Below are positions 22,301-41,449 of a DNA stretch of 64,000 nucleotides, one piece after another; positions within the stretch are counted from its first letter, which is position 1, and the number at the start of each line of letters is the position of its first letter. Source of the stretch: Ciona intestinalis (Eukaryota > Chordata > Ascidiacea > Phlebobranchia > Cionidae). The notes under the pieces are model-generated. The model ran no database searches and was not told where the DNA came from. It saw nothing but the letters and a program-made list of their open reading frames with translations. The stretch lies in contig NC_020176.2 in NCBI RefSeq assembly GCF_000224145.3, forward strand, positions 2,174,740 through 2,238,739. Direction: 5' to 3'. The position numbers were made by a program, and so were the translations under genes.

Positions 22301-25300
22301 CATTTTACTTCTGTCCAATTTACAGAAAAAGGATTGATACGCAGCCATTCCCGTTTATAACGAATCAAATCACTCCACTGCGTTCTGTTTATGGATTAGT
22401 TTAAATTCGTTTTTTTACAAACACACGTTACCACAAAAGCGTAACTGGAAAATGATTGCATAAAAACCCGAATGACTGCGTGTATATATGTCTGTTTTTT
22501 TTAAATACGCAAACGGTTAAGCGGGGGCGTTGCACGGAAACTTGATGTGTATTTAAACTGCCCACGTACTAATCTTATACACTTTATCAATGGGTACATG
22601 CGAATAGAGGATGTATATGTTTATGGAGGATAGATATTTTAATACGCCTTTGTTAGGCTATAGTGGTACATATCCAGCATGGACTTCTCAATGATTGACA
22701 CAGTGTATTAAGTAGGCCATGGCATATATATAAAGAAAATTACACGAAAATCTGTATTTTTGTACGTCTGGTAACTCGTGAGTGGGCACCGAGTTATGAA
22801 AGTTAGATATCTGGCTCGTTTGTTTGCTAGGTGTAGCGACCGCGCTTATTTTCTTCCAATTAAATGTAAATGAGTGTTTTAACTGTTACTGCCGCAGTGG
22901 CGTAGCTGTTTTGTTTACTAATAGTTCCTTCCGTTCTGTTCCATTGATTAACGCTACAGCGAATATCTTCCGTTGCATCATAGTTCTACGTCATAGCCAC
23001 GTCTCCTATTAATTCCCGCTACAGCGAACTTCTTCTTTTCGTCATAGCCACGAATCGTTTTTATTTCATTTTCAAGTAACCGTCATGAAGGCGTGATGCA
23101 TTTTCCTATGTAGAACTGTTAGCGACTATACACGCCAAATTGCAGTTACCGCAAATGAAGGACCATCAAAAGAGAGCCTCGAAAGCGCGTAACTGCTTTA
23201 AGCAACTAAAAAGAGGCACCAACGAAGCACGTGCCGAAACACATTTTCATACTTTTTCTCGTCGCATTCGGTGGTGAACAAAGAACATTCAAAGAATTAT
23301 AAAGCCGTATCCTCACTCCCATAGACCGTTGTTAATTGTTTAAAATACGATCGGGATATTTACATATTATGTGCTAAGGGCGGTGTCCCATCTCCCCTCA
23401 CCCTACTATATATTAATAATATAGTTTTACTAAGCATGCAAGGATAAAGTTACATACATTCACTATATCCCAGTTCTCATGTTGCGGATATACTGGGCCA
23501 GAAGACTACAAGAATTACGACCCAGTTACACCAACAACTAGTCCTGTTGTAACAACGGCGGCGCCTCTAAGCAACCAAACCATGGCGACCACAGCTGCCA
23601 TTCAAGCTGCAACGACCGCCATGGCACCTATGATTGACCCTGCTACAGTACAGCCTGACCCAAAAGCAATGAACAACAGCAATAATATGAATGCGACGAC
23701 GGCAGCTATGCCAGGTAGACGGTGAAAATATTTAATTTAGAGTATGTTTTGCAGGGTTGAAATTAATTCAGCCCCGAGAACTGTTTGAATTAGGTTGGGG
23801 AAAGATGGGACACCTTTAATTTAGAGTAACTTTTGTAGTCTTGTAATTAATTTAGCCCCTAAAACTGTGTGAATATATAGTGGGATGGGGAAAGATGGGA
23901 CACCTTTTCATTCTGTTTCTTATCCCATTTGGTAGTACACAAAGAACATTCAAAGAATTATAAAACCGTATCCTCACGACTCCCATTGACCGTTGTTAAT
24001 TGTTTAAAACACGATCAGGATATTTTAGATATTATGTGCTAAAGGTGTCCCATCTTTCCCCACCCTACTGTATATACTTTTTTCCACAAAAAATACCAGC
24101 GGTTTTGTGACGTTTTACAGAAGGGGTAAATTTTACTTTCTAAAGGTAAAATTTTTTTTGTAGGTACCGTTGCCCCGCCGATGTTTTTAAACGGGACGTG
24201 GCCAGACAGTTGCTGCGTGAGAGTAAACGACGTGTACAAAAACCTTACACAATGCAAGAACAACAAGTTACCAAAGACCGAACTTAAGGACTATCTCAAT
24301 ATGAAGGTAATTGTGAACAGTAAGCATTTACCAGTCCTAACTAAGACCCTGTGGTCACTATAACGCATAAGTGGACACGAGGCGTATGAAATATGTTCCC
24401 TAAAGTTTTCAACAATGCGTATGAAATATGTTCCTTATGTTAAAACTTTCACTTTCCTCGTCATGCGAGAATAAATATAGTAGGATGGGGAAGATGGGAG
24501 ACTTGTAGCACACAAATATCCTGAACGTGTTTTGAACAATTAACAACGGTCTATGGGAGTTGTGAGGTTACGGTTTTATAAGTTTTTGAATGTTCTTTTT
24601 TAATACCAAAAATGACGAGAACATCGAATGAAAAAGTTTCCTATTTTACCCCACCCTACTATATAGTAACGCATAAGTGGACACGAGACGCGTTTGAAAT
24701 AGGATACCTATATGTTAAAACTTTCAACTTTATTCGGCCATGCTAGAATAAATAACTAAAATTCATTCATTCATTCATTCATTACATAAAATATGAACGG
24801 TTAATTCGGCCTTTGATTTGAGTTGAAAATGTGTTTCATTATAAAAAGTGTTGTAATGAGATCATGTTACTTTACAGGGCTGTACTGCAAGCATTGATGA
24901 ATTTACAAAGCAGTACATGATCATCATTGGAGCAGTTGGCTTGGGAATTGCACTTATTGAGGTAAATGTTACCACGTATAAACACAGCTTTTTGAAGTCA
25001 GGCGAATAATGGCTATAGAGCGCGCGTATCATCATTTCAATACTGCTACCGTTGCGGATGTCTTTTGTGTGTACAACACTTGACAGTCATTGCTTTAACA
25101 CAGGGAATAATTGCTAAATTGACTGTGTGCACTAGCAGGGGCGTATCCAGGAATTTTTTTAAAAAAAGGGGGGGGCAAGTTTTTGCTTAGAATACAGACG
25201 TGTATAAAACGTAACGTGCTTGAAAACATACCCTGACTAACATAAATAATAGGGCACATAATAGGAAACGCGTAAGATTGGTTTTAAACTACAATAATAT

Positions 25301-25570
25301 GACTGATTTACTATTTTTAAGGAGAGGGATTCTAATTTTACAACAATTTAAAAAAAAAATAATATTCAAAGAGGGGGTCCGGACCATCGTGACCCCCCTT
25401 GCTATACGCCCCTGGGCACTAGGTGTATAAGAAAATACTTGTTTTATAAGTTGTACTTAAAACGTCATATTCTCGTGTTATACACGAACCATTAAAATGA
25501 ACATGTTTTTTGTCTTTTTCAGATAATTGCAATGATCGCGGCTTGTTCACTACGGAAAGCACTTGACTGA
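19368..25570 (+). CDS. Tetraspanin with Thr/Ala-rich large extracellular loop
   Basis: Four-pass membrane protein organising tetraspanin microdomains. Exons: 19368-19421, 19642-19851, 21117-21191, 21815-21913, 23474-23714, 24164-24306, 24878-24961, 25523-25570. They join in frame to 317 aa, against about 230-260 for most tetraspanins. TM1 spans exons 1-2 (ITFNVICM then ICGIAMFVGG). TM2 is followed by GCCG. TM3 is YFLSLLILLLAQIGIAVAAL. The large loop has CCG (149-151), PDSCC (240-244), Cys257 and Cys276. TM4 is IIIGAVGLGIALIE, then a short tail ending KALD. Between CCG and PDSCC, exon 5 adds about 85 residues rich in Thr, Ala, Met and Asn, with several N-x-S/T sites; this mucin-like insert is unusual for the family. 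Introns carry many MITEs. I cannot name a vertebrate orthologue. Confidence 0.88.
19874..20112 (+). mobile_element. SINE copy lacking its tRNA head
   Basis: TTGGGCAAGACACTTAACGG, AACCCAGTGGTCACTAATGG, GGTTATCAGCCATATATATA and the tail GATAAAGTAAGTTACATTCA. It begins 22 bp after the exon 2 donor of the tetraspanin. Confidence 0.8.
20788..20983 (+). mobile_element. TA-MITE copy, full length
   Basis: TACAGTAGGGTGGGGGGAGA at left, GCACATAATATTCGAATATC inside, and GCCCCATCTTCCCCCACCCT at right. Tetraspanin intron 2. Confidence 0.9.
21419..21577 (+). mobile_element. TA-MITE copy, right end lost
   Basis: TATAGTAGGGTGGGGGAAGA at left; it runs to TTTACTACCAAATGGACAGA and then stops matching. Confidence 0.85.
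21936..22127 (-). mobile_element. TA-MITE copy, full length
   Basis: TTATGGTGGGGGGAGATGGG at left, GTATCCGCACGACTCTCATA inside, and GTCCCATCTTCCCCCACAGT at right. It starts 23 bp after the exon 4 donor. Confidence 0.9.
22136..22312 (+). mobile_element. TA-MITE second subfamily, degraded
   Basis: AAAATGGGCCGTTAGCACAT, AATTAACCACGCTCTTTTAG and AAACGTGTCTCTCATTTTAC. Directly adjacent to the preceding copy. Confidence 0.65.
23243..23410 (-). mobile_element. TA-MITE copy, left end lost
   Basis: Begins inside the element at TTTTTCTCGTCGCATTCGGT and ends GTCCCATCTCCCCTCACCCT. Confidence 0.85.
23876..24072 (-). mobile_element. TA-MITE copy, full length
   Basis: ATATAGTGGGATGGGGAAAG at left and GTCCCATCTTTCCCCACCCT at right. 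A 35-bp fragment of the same left end precedes it at about 23790-23825. Confidence 0.9.
24360..24758 (+). repeat. Duplicated SINE-derived segment flanking a MITE
   Basis: TAACGCATAAGTGGACACGA and ATGTTAAAACTTTCA...ATGC(G/T)AGAATAAATA occur at 24361-24475 and again at 24666-24757. The MITE at 24476-24664 lies between them. Confidence 0.7.
24476..24664 (+). mobile_element. TA-MITE copy, full length
   Basis: TATAGTAGGATGGGGAAGAT at left and TCCTATTTTACCCCACCCTA at right. Tetraspanin intron 6. Confidence 0.9.
25136..25414. mobile_element. hAT-type non-autonomous DNA transposon, 279 bp
   Basis: Terminal inverted repeats CAGGGGCGTATCCAGGAA at left and TTGCTATACGCCCCTG at right. The flanks TGCACTAG (25128-25135) and GGCACTAG (25415-25422) match at 7 of 8, as expected for the 8-bp hAT target duplication. 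No transposase is present. Tetraspanin intron 7. Confidence 0.85.
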
Positions 25571-25813
25571 TTTCTCACGCCGTGAAAAGCAAATGTGAAA
25601 ACGATCACAAACTTTCATGAAAACTGTCTCGGTATGGGGTATTCCCAAAAACGGTGTATAATTTTTAGATTCAAATTTTATTCTTTCTTTGGCAAACATG
25701 ACGCATCGTGTGCAGAATTGCCAGCGTATAAAAAAATTGTAGAATTTTTTGTTTTTCTGTTTATGTGGTTATAATTTTGATTCGTTACCATCTCGCTTTG
25801 AAAATCATATTTA

Positions 25814-25819
25814 AATAAA
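25814..25819 (+). terminator. Polyadenylation signal of the tetraspanin
   Basis: AATAAA (within AATAAATAAA), 244 bp after the stop codon. Confidence 0.5.
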
Positions 25820-26142
25820 TAAATTGTCGTAACCTCGAAATTTAGGCATATTCGCTGTGAACAGCCGCATGTTTTAAGAAGTATAATACATTTTATTGTA
25901 GTTTTAGCTCCTAATCTAGAAAGATAAAGGTATTTCTATCATAACAGTGTTTTTATATGTGAGGTCTTTTTATTAGATATGGCAAACAAAAAGAGCAAAG
26001 CTCGATAGCAAAATTTAGAGTAAACTTATGAATTTAATTGAAAATTCAAGAACTACATTATTTTAAAAATACCTGTTATGGTAAAAAAAGTAAATTTACC
26101 CGAATTTACTGAAAAACCTAAACTTTACCAGACGAGCCATTT

Positions 26143-26333
26143 ATATAGTAGGATGGGGTGAGACGGGACACCTTTAGACCATAACACCTTTTTATTGTGT
26201 TTTAAACAATTAAAAGTGGTCTACGGGAGTCGTGACGATGCGGTTTTATAATTCTTTTTAGGCTCTTTGTTTACTACCTAATGGGACGAGAAAATAGAAC
26301 TAAAAGGTGTCCTATCTTCCCCCACCCTACTAT
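26143..26333 (+). mobile_element. TA-MITE copy, full length
   Basis: TATAGTAGGATGGGGTGAGA at left and GTCCTATCTTCCCCCACCCT at right. Confidence 0.9.
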
Positions 26334-26550
26334 ACATTACGCTATGCCCGGTAGCAACGACAGCACAGTAAAAAACACGGTTGCAATGCATTTTCACAGT
26401 AGAGAGAATGACCATTAGGTACATATGGAAAAAAGCACCGAAAGTAGAACAACAAAAACTACTTCAGTTTATCCTCGTCATAATTTAAGTTCTACTCGCA
26501 AACCATTGCTCAGCAGACCTCCATATATGGAAATTAGCATGACTCAGCAA

Positions 26551-29500
26551 TTATTCCCACCCTGCGCGGCTCGACCGTGGACGACGCTGCATTTTTTAAT
26601 TTTTGTTGAAAATACAAAAATATTTTTAAATCCGTTTTTATTTATTTATTTTTTTCATTCATTCCATTTAAATTATGCTTTATTTTATTGAAAATTATGA
26701 TTTTATTTTTTTTAATGAATGTTTTTTTTAATTAAAAGCAACATACCCTTTCTGTGAAACCCATCTGCCTCATTCTCTCTTCTTCCTCTCGCATTATTTC
26801 CTCATAATCCTGCTCCAATCGTTTCACTCTTTCTTTCTCTTGTTCCTCCTGCTCCCTCCTCGTGTCTATATCTCGTTGACGCTCACTTATTTGACCCCGT
26901 AGTTGCTCGGTTCTGCATGGGTAAAAAAGTTAAAATATTTGTAAAAAATCTGCAAGAGTAAAAAGTGTAAAACTTGTGAAAAATTCGTAAAAATAGAGAA
27001 AATTGTTAAAAAGCCTAAAACAAAACTCTTTTTAACAGGGTGACAAACTTTTTTTCCATAGGCGAGTGTCAGCCGCACGATTACCATTATAATATGGGTA
27101 CAGCGGCACAAATAATATTTATTATTAAAATTAATACTTTTTACATAAATTAATTTTTTTTACACAAATTCAACAAAAATCCACTCACATCATTTTCTTC
27201 CGTCTCTCCTCCTCTTCTTTGTCCAACCTCGCGGTTTTATGAACCTCATCCATCATCTCAATCAGCTCCTCTCGCTCCTGGAGGACTTCCTGCTGCTGCA
27301 TCCGATTCTGCTCCGCACGCTCCTGGATCTGACCTGCTCTTTCACCCAAAACCTGAAGAGTTTTAAAAAATTATTTAAAAAAATCTTTAAAAAAATAAAA
27401 ATGAAACAATTAGGAAAAAGGTACGTAATTTTTTTCGGGGGAAGAAAAAACAAAAAAATGTAAAGAAATCACAAAAATTCCTTAAAAAAATTTTTTTAAA
27501 TAAAACAATTCAAAAACTTAAGAAAACAAACTTTCTCCTCTTCCCACCTCTGCCATTAGTTTGTCTCTTGCCATTCTCTCCCTCTCCCACTCTTTCTCCC
27601 TCTGCTCCCACACTCTTCTCCCCTCCTCCCGATAAATCAGATCAAGTTCAGCTTCTCTTTCTTTCTCCAACTTTAACTGCTGCTCCAGAACCTAAAACAT
27701 TAAACATAATGAGAATACAGATAATATAGAATGCCATAAACAGCCTTTAGTTAAGAAACAATTTTTTTTTACAAATTACAAAATTTTACCTAAAATATTG
27801 TAAAAAATAATAATATAGTAGGGTGGGGAAAGATGGGACAACTTTAGCACATAATATCCAAATACCCTGAACAATTAAAAACGGTCTTTGGGAGTCGAGA
27901 GAGGATATGGTCTTATAATTTTTTGAATTTTCCTTGTTTACTACTGAATGGGACGAGAAAATAAAATAATAAGGTGTCCCATCTTCCCCCACCCTACTAT
28001 ATCATATTATAAAAGTTCTTAATTACAGAAATTCATTTAATCAAATATAAAAGATACTTAAATGTAAAATGTTGAACAAAATAAGTATATTTTTAAGTTT
28101 AAAAATTAACCAATAACCATGATACATCCACAATATGAAAATACCTGATATTTTCTAATTACAAGCCAAATTTGACCCAAATGAAAAAAAATGTAGCCAA
28201 ATTGGACTAAATAAAAAAAATAGCTAGAGTGGAGTAAACGAAAAAAATATATAAGCCAAATTAAACTCAAATTAAAAAATACTCAAATTGGACCAAAAAA
28301 AAAAAAGCCAAATTGGGCTAAATGAAATAAATTAAGCTAAAATCAACTAAATAAAAAGTTTCCTGGCATGCAAAGTTTTTTGACCTATTTAAGACCAATA
28401 CATGCCTTGATGTCTATACAATACAATATATATATATATATATATAACACTTTAAATTGAAAAATGTAACATCTACATGACCCATGTAAAACCTCTATTT
28501 TCTAAAAAAAAATTAAAAAGATAAAACAAGACGACTTACTTCTTTCATCCATTTAACGTCTTCTTTTGCTTTCATCTGACGAGCAGTTTGAATCTCTTTA
28601 TTTCTTTGCTCCTCAACCTCCAATTTCCGGAGGATCTCTCGATCCAATTGAAGCTCTTCCTGGATCTGCTGAGCTCTCCTCCGGAGCTGAGCACGGAACT
28701 GGTGATGCAGGAATCTAAGAAAAATAACAATTTTTTGGTATTTTTCCATTTTTCACTTGAATTTTACTTCAAAAATATTTTAATAAAATTTATAAAAATT
28801 TGAGCTTAGCACAGAACTGGTGATGTAGAAATCTAAGAAAGAATTTGTTAGTTTTTTCTTCCTTGATAATTCCATAAAAGTTTTATTTAAATATTTTTAC
28901 TTAAAAAAGTATTTAAATTGTAATTTATAAAAAATCGAGTTGAGGGCAGAACTGGTGATGCAGAAATCAAAGAAAAAAACAAAACATTTTTCTGTATTTT
29001 TCCGCTTTACAATTCCATAAAAGTTTTATTTTTTTTAATTTATAAAAAGTTTTTTTTATTAACACCTTATGAAAATTTTGTTTTTTAACTTTAATTTCCA
29101 TTTTAAATTATTTAATAATAAAAGACACACGTTAGTCGTTATCACAACTATGCCATTTTATTCTAGAAATGTAAATAATGATAATTTTTTCCACCTTTGT
29201 AATTCACTCTTTTTTCTCTGCTCTTCCATTTTCCTCCTCTCCTCCTGAAGTTTCTCCAGCTCCCACTCCTCTTTCATTATTTCCTCTTCTTCTCTCTTTA
29301 ATGAAGCAGCAGCTTTTTCCCGTGCCTTTAAATCCTATTCAATATATTAACTTTAAAGATTTGTTTTAAGTCTTAAATATTATTACAATAAAACCATTTG
29401 CGAATAAAATATTTATTAATAAAAATAAATAAATATTTCACGAAAAAAACAACAGCTGAATTTATAAAATTTTACCAAAAAAAACAATAATTAAATATAT

Positions 29501-31426
29501 AAATACTATAAATACTTTGACATTTTTTTAAACACTCACAGCCATTTGCTGCTTCAATATTTTTGCTCTTTCTTTCTCTTCTTTGATCCTTTGCTCTTCT
29601 TTCCTCCGGATGTTCTCCATAGCTTTGACCCTCGCTTGTTCGTATTGATTCGCAAACTTTTGATCCTTGACTTCTTCTTTTTTCTTTTCCTGCATTAACA
29701 GAATACAAAATGATTTGTTTTTTTGCTTGAGGCAGTTGAACAAATGAATGGAACTTAATTATTCTCGCGTGGCAGGGTAATGACAGTCATTATAACATGT
29801 GTGTTCTGTTTCAAACACCTCCTGACTGCTTACGATTTACTAAATATTTAAATTTTTGTATGAGAATTTTTGCATTATTTAATACATGGCTGAGAATTTG
29901 AGAAAAACCAATAGGGGATAACCAGACGGTAGTTTAGCTTTTACAGTTGTCGTAGTTAAGCAACCTGGTACAACAGTCAACAACTATGATGTTACCTACC
30001 AAGAACATTCAGACCCAGTGACCCACCATTTTTTCTCTATTATACCTTAACCTTACTATATTTTAAATACAGGTATCAGTTTTGATTAAAACTGATCATT
30101 TCATGTTTTGCAATACCGTCAAATATCGGTATCGGTAGAAAAAATTGATATCTGTTGGTGTCTAATTAAGAGTTTTGCGCAAAGACACATACACCCACAA
30201 TGGTGGCACCAATGAGCTTTGAACCCATTACCTCTAGTCTAGACATGAACACAGACCAATAAACATGACTTACTCTTATTTTTCGTTCAGTTTGGTCACC
30301 CCATGCTTCCTTAACATGATCTCTATGTAGATCCGTTTGTACTTTTCGTAAATGCTCGTTATTTTGACGCCAGTGTTCGTACAATTTCTCCTCTGCAAGC
30401 TGAAAAAACATTTTATCTTGAGAAGCAAACACATAATTTAAATATGAACACTATACTATGCCTAACAACGATACACTTTAGGCAGGCTAAACTTAACTGA
30501 CCAATTGTACAATTGTATTAGTGTTGCAGAAATTTCTAGCACATTACATTCACCAAACTGTAATTGAGTATCAATTTATTTGCTTAAATATGATTAAGTT
30601 GAAATTAGTTGAGCTACACCAGTAGATCCTAAATTGTTTTGTTACCTGCTGTCTCTTTTCTTCTCTGGCAGATTTTAAATTTTCAGTTCTGTAAAGTAAA
30701 ACGTTTAAAACATTATTGGTGCCCGTCTTCCCCCGCCCTGCTATATATATATATAAATTTATTTAAATTTGAGGTAAACTTAAAATTTTTTAAGGCAATT
30801 TTATTCACTTGTGCACGACGTGTGAACGTGTGTTTATATTTATCAAAACTGCACACATTTAAAAAAAACAAAAAATCATTTTTGTCATTCAGGAAAAAAT
30901 AAAGTTTTTATCTAATTTACTTGTTTTTAATATCTTGTAGCCTTGAATAGTTTCCAATAGATAAACCTCTCAGTTCAGCTTCATACTCATTTCTTTCTTT
31001 ATCTAACAATGCTTTTAGTTTTTCCCTCCTCCGTTGGATAGATGCGATCTTTCGTGTGCGCTCGTCTAGAGATGCATACGTCTTCATGCTGTAATGTAAT
31101 ATCAATTTATTATTTCTTTTATGTTTATGTTTTAATTTGTGGCTAAAATGGCAGGCAAGGTAAATTTGTCATATTCAAAGAATTATATGCTAAAGGTGTC
31201 CCATCTTTCCTCACCCTACTATTTACACAAAATACCTTTTCCTATAAGCTGCATCTGATGTTAGTGCATTTCTGATTCGATTTGTTTCAGTTTGTCCCTT
31301 GTAGTAATTGGTTGCACTCTCCCATTGATCTCTGAACCTCTGCTGTTGTTCGTGCATTCTGGCCATCTGTTTCTCTATGTGTTGGTGTTTATGTGACCAG
31401 CATGACGGTAAAGTAGGCAACGCCAT
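26551..31426 (-). CDS. TCHP: Trichoplein keratin filament-binding protein
   Basis: Coiled-coil protein of centrioles and keratin filaments. In vertebrates it activates Aurora A at centrioles and restrains cilium assembly. Exons: 31236-31426, 30921-31088, 30646-30688, 30274-30399, 29540-29689, 29195-29334, 28540-28714, 27548-27691, 27189-27352, 26747-26912, 26551-26586. They join in frame to 500 aa (human 498). The N-terminus [10 protein letters not shown] matches human [39 protein letters not shown] and the acidic/basic heptad-rich body also match, and the C-terminus [11 protein letters not shown] corresponds to the conserved end. The ATG at 31426 is chosen by this N-terminal match. The intron upstream of exon 7 carries extra copies of the exon's 5' edge. 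Orthology is firm. Confidence 0.93.
27813..28002 (+). mobile_element. TA-MITE copy, full length
   Basis: TATAGTAGGGTGGGGAAAGA at left and GTCCCATCTTCCCCCACCCT at right. Trichoplein intron 7. Confidence 0.9.
28684..29035. repeat. Three-copy tandem repeat containing trichoplein exon 7 acceptor
   Basis: AGCACGGAACTGGTGATGCAGG (exon edge) recurs as AGCACAGAACTGGTGATGTA at 28808 and GGCAGAACTGGTGATGCAGA at 28945. Each copy is followed by AAATC(T/A)AAGAAA and an AT-rich spacer. Confidence 0.85.
29742..29925 (-). mobile_element. SINE, tail part
   Basis: GAATGAATGGAACTTAATTA, GTCATTATAACATGTGTGTT and TACATGGCTGAGAATTTGAG. The head part appears to resume at 30170-30245. Confidence 0.65.
30170..30245 (-). 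mobile_element. SINE, tRNA-like head part
   Basis: AAGACACATACACCCACAAT, then GAGCTTTGAACCCATTACCT and a degenerate A-box end. It ends 29 bp from trichoplein exon 4. Confidence 0.65.
30718..30747. mobile_element. MITE right-end fragment
   Basis: GCCCGTCTTCCCCCGCCCTG followed by CTATATATA. Confidence 0.6.
31172..31232 (-). mobile_element. MITE right-end fragment
   Basis: TTCAAAGAATTATATGCTAA joins internal and terminal MITE sequence and ends TCCTCACCCTACTAT. Internally deleted. Confidence 0.65.
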
Positions 31427-32448
31427 TTGATTGTCAAAATTAAACTGACACAATACAGATTCTAAGGATTACAGGTTGTTAATTATGAATGAATGTAAAT
31501 GTCAAGTTGCCTTATCCTTGTCGACCTTGGTGGCCGGAAAACGACAGTCGTTAAACACGAGTGTTCAGTTTTATGCACCACTAACTCCTAACCTCTACAA
31601 CCACTAACCCCCTAACCACCAAGCCCTAACACTTTCCACACCAGCATATTTTTTATGTATCAGAGGATTCTTCACCAGCATGCCCACTAGTATCCCATTC
31701 TACTTAACAGTTACAAACAAAATAGACAACGTCGTTTCTTTATTTAAAGTATATTATCTACTACATAACTTTTTACACGTCTAAATGTGCAGAAACTTTT
31801 TTATGCTTTGATTTATCTTTATTTATCAAAACAAATAAATTCGCGAAAATTTGTATTAACTGCCACCATAGAAATCTTAAACATTTCGGGGACTACTACT
31901 ATAATGCAATGAACAATGCAGCACGTAACACATGGAAAGAAGGACACGCGGCGACAAGGCTACCTCGGGCCACAAAAAATGCTTACAGCGCACAAGACGC
32001 GATAAGTCTACACACTCTGCAGTAAGCATGATAAACAGTTTACACCGCCCAAGGTTTATTTTTGGAGTCTCAAATATTTGCAAGTCACTCTTAAAAAAGT
32101 TTTTTTTACCAATACTAAGATTAAAAAGCTTCCCCCAAAAAACATTTCACAACACGCGCGTCAGTGCTTAAAGTTTTGGGATTGTAGTTGCTTGTTTTAC
32201 TCTTGAATGGCATTTGACCAGTATTTTAATGCTCTGACTGCATCTGTGTATTATCTAGTAATAGGCAGCTCATGGGCCTGTGCGACTATTCCAGCTTGCT
32301 CTCTATTATTAAACATCTGTCTCAAATCTCTAATACGTTTTACCATAAACTCACGCAGGTTTGATTGGTTTTTCATTTTATTTGCCTTCACACACCATAC
32401 ACACAAAAAATAAGTTAAACTGTGCCGTTATGATCATGCGGAGTCGTC
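31427..32448. other. Region between trichoplein 5' end and myosin 3' UTR
   Basis: A SINE tail fragment at 31485-31585 (GAATGAATGTAAATG, AAACGACAGTCGTTAAACAC) and otherwise unique sequence. The open frames here (31877-32083, 31932-32171, 32207-32413) show no recognisable domain. It should contain the trichoplein promoter and the myosin 3' UTR. Confidence 0.5.
32377..32382 (-). terminator. Polyadenylation signal of the myosin heavy chain
   Basis: TTTATT on the plus strand, i.e. AATAAA on the coding strand, 138 bp past the stop codon and beyond the predicted 3' UTR intron. Confidence 0.5.
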
Positions 32449-32519
32449 CTAAAAAATATTAGTAGTTAGAAACAGTTTAGTAGTTAGAAATTATATTAAA
32501 ACGTTGCGAAATTATTTAC
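32449..32519 (-). other. Predicted 3' UTR intron of myosin, immediately after the stop codon
   Basis: The stop TAG (32520-32522) is followed without a gap by a GTAAAT donor. A branch-like CTAAC and the acceptor TATTTTTTAG follow 71 nt downstream, giving GT-AG ends. Confidence 0.6.
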
Positions 32520-41126
<8,607 letters not shown>

Positions 41127-41152
41127 CTTGGCAAAGTAATTGTGGGATTGCT
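41127..41152 (-). promoter_or_regulatory. 5' leader and splice acceptor of myosin mRNA
   Basis: TTTTCTAACTTGTTAG on the coding strand is a good branch/pyrimidine/AG acceptor, 24 nt before the ATG. It serves either a 5' UTR intron or spliced-leader trans-splicing, which is common in Ciona. I could not identify an upstream exon. Confidence 0.5.
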
Positions 41153-41249
41153 AACAAGTTAGAAAATCTAAGATGAAAGTTGTTAAAATATTGTATACAA
41201 CGACGGTCATTAATTAAACGCCTATGTAAATGCACTTATTGTTAAGAGG

Positions 41250-41449
41250 TATAGTAGGGTGGAGGAAGATTGGACACCTTTTCATTCTATTTTCTCCTCC
41301 CATTTGGTCGTAAACAAAGAAAATGCAAAGATTTATAAAACCGTATCCTCACGACTCCCAGAATTTGTTATTTTTTTACTTAAAACACGATCAAGATATT
41401 TGGATATTATGTGCTAAAGGTGTCACATCTTCCCCTCAACCCTATTATA
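41250..41449 (-). mobile_element. TA-MITE copy upstream of myosin
   Basis: TATAGTAGGGTGGAGGAAGA at left, AAAACACGATCAAGATATTT inside, and GTCACATCTTCCCCTCAACC at right. About 100 bp upstream of the leader acceptor. Confidence 0.9.

Larger units (their letters stand above)
25571..26550. other. Convergent intergenic region, tetraspanin / trichoplein
   Basis: Holds the tetraspanin 3' UTR, a MITE at 26143-26333 and the trichoplein 3' UTR. The open frame at 26425-26691 overlaps the last trichoplein exon in antisense and is not a gene. Confidence 0.6.

Noticed and set aside
26425-26691. 88-codon plus-strand frame
   Set aside because: Antisense to the last trichoplein exon and its 3' UTR.
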